A stretch of DNA of 64,000 nucleotides from Peptoniphilaceae bacterium (GTDB lineage: Bacteria; Bacillota; Clostridia; Tissierellales; Peptoniphilaceae), in contig CABJAE010000012.1 of NCBI GenBank assembly GCA_902363535.1, positions 1-64,000 on the forward strand, in the 5' to 3' direction. A program made the position numbers and the translations under genes. The notes under the pieces are model-generated. The model did no database searches. It was not told where the DNA came from and saw only the letters and a program-made list of their open reading frames with translations. Below are positions 60,563-64,000 of the stretch, one piece after another. How positions within the stretch are numbered: position 1 is the first letter of the stretch; each line of letters starts with the position of its first letter.

Positions 60563-62233
60563 TTATTTCGCTTCGATATCTGCGTAGATAAATCTCGGAT
60601 AAGCGAGAAGCGGTTTATAAACGCCGGTGACATTGGGCTTTTGCAATCTGGGTTGCGTATAGAAGTAAACGGGGATGACGGGCATTTCTTCCATCATGAT
60701 CTTTTCTGCAGCCTTCATGCTGTCCATACGAACCTTTTGATCGCCGGTGGATGCAGCCTTCTTCAAGAGGGCGTCAAATTCCTTGTTCGACCATCTGGAG
60801 TCGTTTTGCGGATTGTCGGTCATAAAGAGATCCAACATGCTCATCGGGTCTTTGTAGTCGCTCATCCAACCGGCACGAGCGATTTCAAAGTTACCGGCCT
60901 TGCGGTTATCCAGTAATACTTGGAATTCCATGTTTTCAAGATTCAGTTCCACGCCGAGGTTTTGCTTCCACATTTCTTGCAATGCTTGGGCGATCTTCTT
61001 GTGTGCTTCATCGGTATTGTAAGAGAGGGTGCAGTTTTTGAAGTCTTCCATGGTCATGCCTTCTTCTTTCAGGCCTTTTTCCAGGAGTTCTTTTGCCTTT
61101 GCTTTATCTTCCGTAATGAGGTTGCCGTTGGCTTTGCGGAAGTCTTTGCCTGCATCGTCGTTCAAACCGTAAGGAATGATCCCTTCAGCCGGCATTTGGC
61201 CGCCTTGGGTGATGTTTTCAACGATGGTCTTGCGGTCGAGGGCCATGGAGAGGGCCTTGCGGACATTCGCGTTGTTAAAGGGTTTCTTCGTGGTGTTGAA
61301 TTCAAAGTAGTAAACACCCAAGTCCTTCCCTAATTCAAGTTCAGGATCCTTGGATTGTACAGCCTTTGCCGTAACAGCCGGTGCCGGTTGAACGAGTACA
61401 TCGTATTCGCCGCCTTCGTATTTTTGGTAAGCCGTGTTGTCGTCTTCCAAAATGTCGAATTGAAGGCCGTCTAACTTGACCTTGTCGGCATCCACGTAAT
61501 TTTCGTTCTTAACCATCTTGATGTTTTCTTTGTGGTTCCATTCCGTAATCTTGAAGGCACCGTTGGATACAAATTCCGTGCTTTGAGGATCTTTTGCCCA
61601 GTCGGGATTTGCACTAACGACCTTTTCGTTAACGGGGAGCAAGGTGTAGAACGCGGTGATGTCCAGGAAGTAGGGGGTCGGAGCCTTTAATTGAACTTCG
61701 AGGGTCTTGTCGTCCAGGGCCTTAATGCCGACATCGTCGATGGAGCCTTTGCCGTTATAGTATTCTTCCGCACCCTTTACATAGGTGGTGATTTGGAAAG
61801 AATAGTCCGAAGCCAATTTCGGATCGATAACGCGCTTCCATGCATATTCGAAATCCTTGGCAGTCAAGGGATCGCCGTTGGACCATTTCAAGCCGTCGCG
61901 CAGCTTGAAGGTGTAAGTCATGCCGTCGTCAGATACTTCGTAAGATTCAGCTTGTGCGGGAACGAGCTTATCGTTTTCGTCGTAGCGCATCAAACCTTCA
62001 AATGCGTGGTAGACGACGAAGGATTCGTGGGTACCCTTGATGATGGCCGGGTCCAAGGAGCCCGGTTCAGATTTGTTGTTGGTGCGTAAAATCTTCGTTC
62101 CGCCGGATTCGCTTGAAGCCGTTTGGCCTTCAGCATTCTTGTTTGCGCCATTGTTTGCTGCGCCGCCACAAGCTGCGAGCAACATAACGCATGCGATGAG
62201 GACCGACAGTAGTCGTACCTTTTTGTTTATCAT
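60563..62233 (-). CDS. oppA: Oligopeptide-binding lipoprotein OppA
   Basis: This 556-residue receptor delivers peptides to the OppBCDF transporter. The signal peptide ends in LLAACGG (lipobox, Cys about 22), followed by an Asn/Gly/Ser linker. The SBP family 5 core includes GSLDPAIIKGTHE, YHAFEGLMRYDEND, TYTFKLRDGLKWSNGDPLTA (residues about 100-119), FEYAWKRVIDPKLA and ARAGWMSDYKDPMSMLDLF (about 465-483), matching OppA of Firmicutes. GGAGGAGA precedes the start I choose at 62233. It is the first gene of the operon. Confidence 0.93.
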   Translation of the reverse strand: MINKKVRLLSVLIACVMLLAACGGAANNGANKNAEGQTASSESGGTKILRTNNKSEPGSLDPAIIKGTHESFVVYHAFEGLMRYDENDKLVPAQAESYEVSDDGMTYTFKLRDGLKWSNGDPLTAKDFEYAWKRVIDPKLASDYSFQITTYVKGAEEYYNGKGSIDDVGIKALDDKTLEVQLKAPTPYFLDITAFYTLLPVNEKVVSANPDWAKDPQSTEFVSNGAFKITEWNHKENIKMVKNENYVDADKVKLDGLQFDILEDDNTAYQKYEGGEYDVLVQPAPAVTAKAVQSKDPELELGKDLGVYYFEFNTTKKPFNNANVRKALSMALDRKTIVENITQGGQMPAEGIIPYGLNDDAGKDFRKANGNLITEDKAKAKELLEKGLKEEGMTMEDFKNCTLSYNTDEAHKKIAQALQEMWKQNLGVELNLENMEFQVLLDNRKAGNFEIARAGWMSDYKDPMSMLDLFMTDNPQNDSRWSNKEFDALLKKAASTGDQKVRMDSMKAAEKIMMEEMPVIPVYFYTQPRLQKPNVTGVYKPLLAYPRFIYADIEAK

Positions 62234-62296
62234 GTTCTCCTCCTTAAAAAAATCATATGCGTGCATGGGATCCGAGGATTCCTATGTACCATTCCA

Positions 62297-62325
62297 ATTA
62301 TAATATAACGTTTTACTTTAGTAAA
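62297..62325 (-). promoter_or_regulatory. Promoter and palindrome of the opp operon
   Basis: On the minus strand TTTACT (62325-62320), 17 bases, TATAAT (62302-62297). TTTACT-TT-AGTAAA (62312-62325) is a perfect palindrome overlapping the -35 box and extends to CGTTT...AACG-type arms, so it is a likely repressor site. The remainder of 62326-62489 shows no gene. Confidence 0.6.
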
Positions 62326-62490
62326 CGAATTTGACGACATTGTCGAATTAAATTTTAATTTAACAAGCATAAGAGGGAAATAATGCGGGATAATGAGCGA
62401 TTTATAGTGCAATGGAAAACAGCTGAAAATGGGGTTTTGTAGGCGGAAAGAAAAGAAGTTCGGTACTGAATCTTACGTGGAAACGGAAAC

Positions 62491-62512
62491 AGGCGACCGA
62501 TTGCGGTCGCCT
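62491..62512 (-). terminator. Hairpin after the potassium channel gene
   Basis: AGGCGACCG and CGGTCGCCT form a perfect 9-bp stem with a 4-base loop. The following T-rich stretch (GTTTCCGTTTCC) is modest. Confidence 0.6.
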
Positions 62513-62516
62513 GAAA

Positions 62517-63548
62517 TTATTTTCCTTCAGTTTCTATATCATCTTTCATTTCGTCGCCTAAGTGGCGCAACTTGTCGATCTGTTCTTCCCGTCCCAAGAC
62601 GATGAGCACGTCGCCGATTTGAAAGGTGTAGTCCACCGGGGGATTGAAGAGCAACTTTCCGTCTTCCTTTTGCTTAATGGCCAAGATCACGAGGCCTGTT
62701 TTTCCGGGGATTTCCGCTTCGATTAAATTTTTGTTTTCCAGGTAGGAGCCCGGATAAACCATCACTTCCTCCAGGTCCAGCTCCACGTCGCCGATTCGGG
62801 TGACCACGTCGAGGAAATTAATGATGTTGGGCTTGATCATGAGCGATGCCATGCGCTTGCCGCTGATTTCCACGGCGGAGAGGGTTTTGTCGGCGCCTAC
62901 CTTTAATAATTTGTCGTTGCCCGATTTGCTCACGGAATTGGCGATAATGTAAATGTCTTTGTTCATGTTCCGCGCCGTGAGCACGGTGACGATATTATCC
63001 ACCTCGGAATCCAGCGTCGCCAAAAGTCCCTTGGCCCGGGCGATGCCGGCATGTTCCAGCACGCTTTCTTCCGTGGAATGGCCTTCCACGACCAAAATGT
63101 CGTGGTGACTGTAATCGTCCAGGTCTTCCCGATTGTCGGTAATGACGACGAAGGCCATTTCTTCGTGAATAAATTTATTGATGATGACCTCGGCCAATTC
63201 GCCGGAGCCGCAAATGATGTAGTGATCATTAAGTGCGGAAATTTTTCTGTCCATTTTACTCCCCTTCCACAAATCTCCCACTTTTCCTTCGACGAACATG
63301 GCCACCACCGTGGAAAAGGCATAGCCTACAACGCCCACGCCTAAAAAAATCATCAGGACCGAAAACATTTCGGAAGCATTGCTGGTGGTTCCGACCTCGC
63401 CGAAGCCTACTGTGGAAATGGTGATCACAGTCATGTAAAAGGCGTCGACGAAATCCACATCCAGCAGAATTTTGTAGCCGATCATGCCGAAGATGAGCAA
63501 AAACGCAAAGGAGTAAAAGGTGAATTTGAGCTTTCTTTTCTCGTCCAT
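62517..63548 (-). CDS. TrkA-type potassium channel (two-helix pore plus RCK)
   Basis: This 343-residue channel has two membrane helices with the pore loop TISTVGFGE (about 43-51; TVGFG selectivity filter) between them. A cytosolic RCK/TrkA-N Rossmann domain (about 108-230, HYIICGSGELAEVIINKF with GxGxxG-like GSGELA) and a C-terminal TrkA-C domain (about 255-340) follow. It resembles Kch/MthK-type channels that gate on nucleotides or Ca2+. The start follows AAGGAGGGG. Confidence 0.9.
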   Translation of the reverse strand: MDEKRKLKFTFYSFAFLLIFGMIGYKILLDVDFVDAFYMTVITISTVGFGEVGTTSNASEMFSVLMIFLGVGVVGYAFSTVVAMFVEGKVGDLWKGSKMDRKISALNDHYIICGSGELAEVIINKFIHEEMAFVVITDNREDLDDYSHHDILVVEGHSTEESVLEHAGIARAKGLLATLDSEVDNIVTVLTARNMNKDIYIIANSVSKSGNDKLLKVGADKTLSAVEISGKRMASLMIKPNIINFLDVVTRIGDVELDLEEVMVYPGSYLENKNLIEAEIPGKTGLVILAIKQKEDGKLLFNPPVDYTFQIGDVLIVLGREEQIDKLRHLGDEMKDDIETEGK

Positions 63549-63624
63549 AGGCCCCTCCTTATGGCTCTGATTATAATCGATTTGTTCGTAGGGAACCAGA
63601 GAAAAAATGAAGGGAGGGAAAATA

Positions 63625-63651
63625 TAAAAGAGAAGCGCTGCCTTGGCGCTT
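63625..63651 (-). terminator. Terminator of the glycyl-radical activase gene
   Basis: GAAGCGC pairs with GCGCTTC around 6-7 bases and, on the minus strand, is followed by TCTTTTATATTTT. Confidence 0.7.
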
Positions 63652-63688
63652 CGTCTTTCAGGGCGTTTGAATTGTCGGAAAACAGGGG

Positions 63689-64000
63689 TTAGCGAAAGTC
63701 GATGAGGGAGACACCTTCGTCTTTGACGATGGCTCTTAGCAGGTTCATGGCCTCGGGGGCGGGCCTGTAAAAGGCATCCTGATCAATCGTCGCGCCGATG
63801 GCTTCATATTTGATATGGCCAAAGGGATGATAGGGAAGGAGCTCCATTTTCGCTTTCGGTATCTTTTCATGAACGAATCGGGTGGCTTTTCGGATCGTCT
63901 CCTCCCCGTCGTTGACGCTTCCGATAACCGGGATGCGAATCACAATATCGCTATTCAGTTCTTGTAATCTCGTCATGTTATCCAGAATTTTTTCGTTGCG
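63689..64000 (-). CDS. Glycyl-radical-enzyme activating protein (PflA-like), C-terminal part
   Basis: Radical-SAM activases install the glycyl radical on pyruvate formate-lyase or related enzymes. Only the last 103 codons are in the window (the frame runs out at 64000). RIPVIGSVNDGEETI and KMELLPYHPFGHIKYEAIG (about 25-75 of the visible part) match the C-terminal region of PflA-family proteins, where the LPYHxxG segment is well conserved. The CxxxCxxC cluster lies upstream, outside the window. It indicates an anaerobic lifestyle. Confidence 0.85.
   Translation of the reverse strand, partial: RNEKILDNMTRLQELNSDIVIRIPVIGSVNDGEETIRKATRFVHEKIPKAKMELLPYHPFGHIKYEAIGATIDQDAFYRPAPEAMNLLRAIVKDEGVSLIDFR

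Overview
The window looks like the chromosome of a low-GC-phylum, Gram-positive-type obligate anaerobe, most likely a Peptoniphilaceae/Tissierellia-like Firmicute. This is an inference from content: an S-layer-homology (SLH) anchored surface protein, a glycyl-radical-enzyme activase, rubrerythrin-like and DUF438/hemerythrin redox proteins, an ACR3 arsenic operon, AGGAGG ribosome sites and the standard genetic code. Two base compositions alternate. A GC-richer host-like backbone (about 318-4630, 31.8-43.5 kb and 45.6-64 kb) is interrupted by strongly AT-rich acquired DNA (about 4.63-31 kb, the passenger half of the SLH gene, and the ABC-F gene at 43.9-45.5 kb).

Layout. 1-186 is the 3' end of an IS3-family element. 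Next come a mosaic SLH surface protein and rlmD (23S rRNA U1939 methyltransferase). The AT-rich block begins within the last codons of rlmD, at a CATGTGGAG sequence encoding its His-Val-Glu motif. Three further short rlmD-type 3' tails (near 24.58, 27.67 and 31.31 kb) and one long rlmD-type C-terminal tail (24.68-24.99 kb) punctuate this block. I read it as an accretion of elements integrated one after another at the rlmD 3' end. Cargo in order: an AbiE toxin-antitoxin pair with a palindrome on its promoter; a Gabija-like pair (OLD-type ATPase/TOPRIM nuclease plus UvrD-like helicase); an orphan MobC with an oriT-like inverted repeat but no relaxase; a TetR-controlled nickel/opine-metallophore-type ABC importer; two ABC half-transporters of the YbtP/YbtQ or exporter type; a small protein and a large serine recombinase; a flavodoxin; an AraC/GyrI-like regulator; a methyltransferase; a membrane protein; an XRE regulator; an AAA/DUF4143 ATPase; and an S41 peptidase.

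31.5-43.5 kb is mostly host-like. It holds a GNAT enzyme, small membrane proteins, a cluster of methyltransferase, ATC-hydrolase-family protein and alpha/beta hydrolase, MgtC, a redox group (ferritin-like protein, DUF438/hemerythrin/PAS protein, Crp/Fnr regulator divergent from a double cupin, frameshifted ferredoxin), the arsR-arsC-acr3 operon and an orphan lipoprotein. 43.8-45.5 kb is an ABC-F gene of the antibiotic-resistance type with a 10-codon leader peptide and a hairpin over its ribosome site.

45.6-64 kb holds a frameshifted lipoprotein gene, an EamA transporter behind a terminator-bearing leader, a YkvI-like permease, a divergent FMN-type riboswitch with a clear terminator/antiterminator platform in front of a MATE efflux pump, an McrBC restriction system whose McrB carries Mrr-N-like and EVE-like domains, a decayed AlbA/RecG-like gene, a twenty-copy 10-bp tandem repeat, a complete oppABCDF operon on the minus strand, a TrkA-type potassium channel, and the 3' part of a glycyl-radical activase running off the window.

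The most promising items for follow-up are the FMN-riboswitch variant on the MATE pump, the layered rlmD integration hotspot with its defence cargo, and the regulated ABC-F leader. I saw no tRNA, rRNA or CRISPR array.
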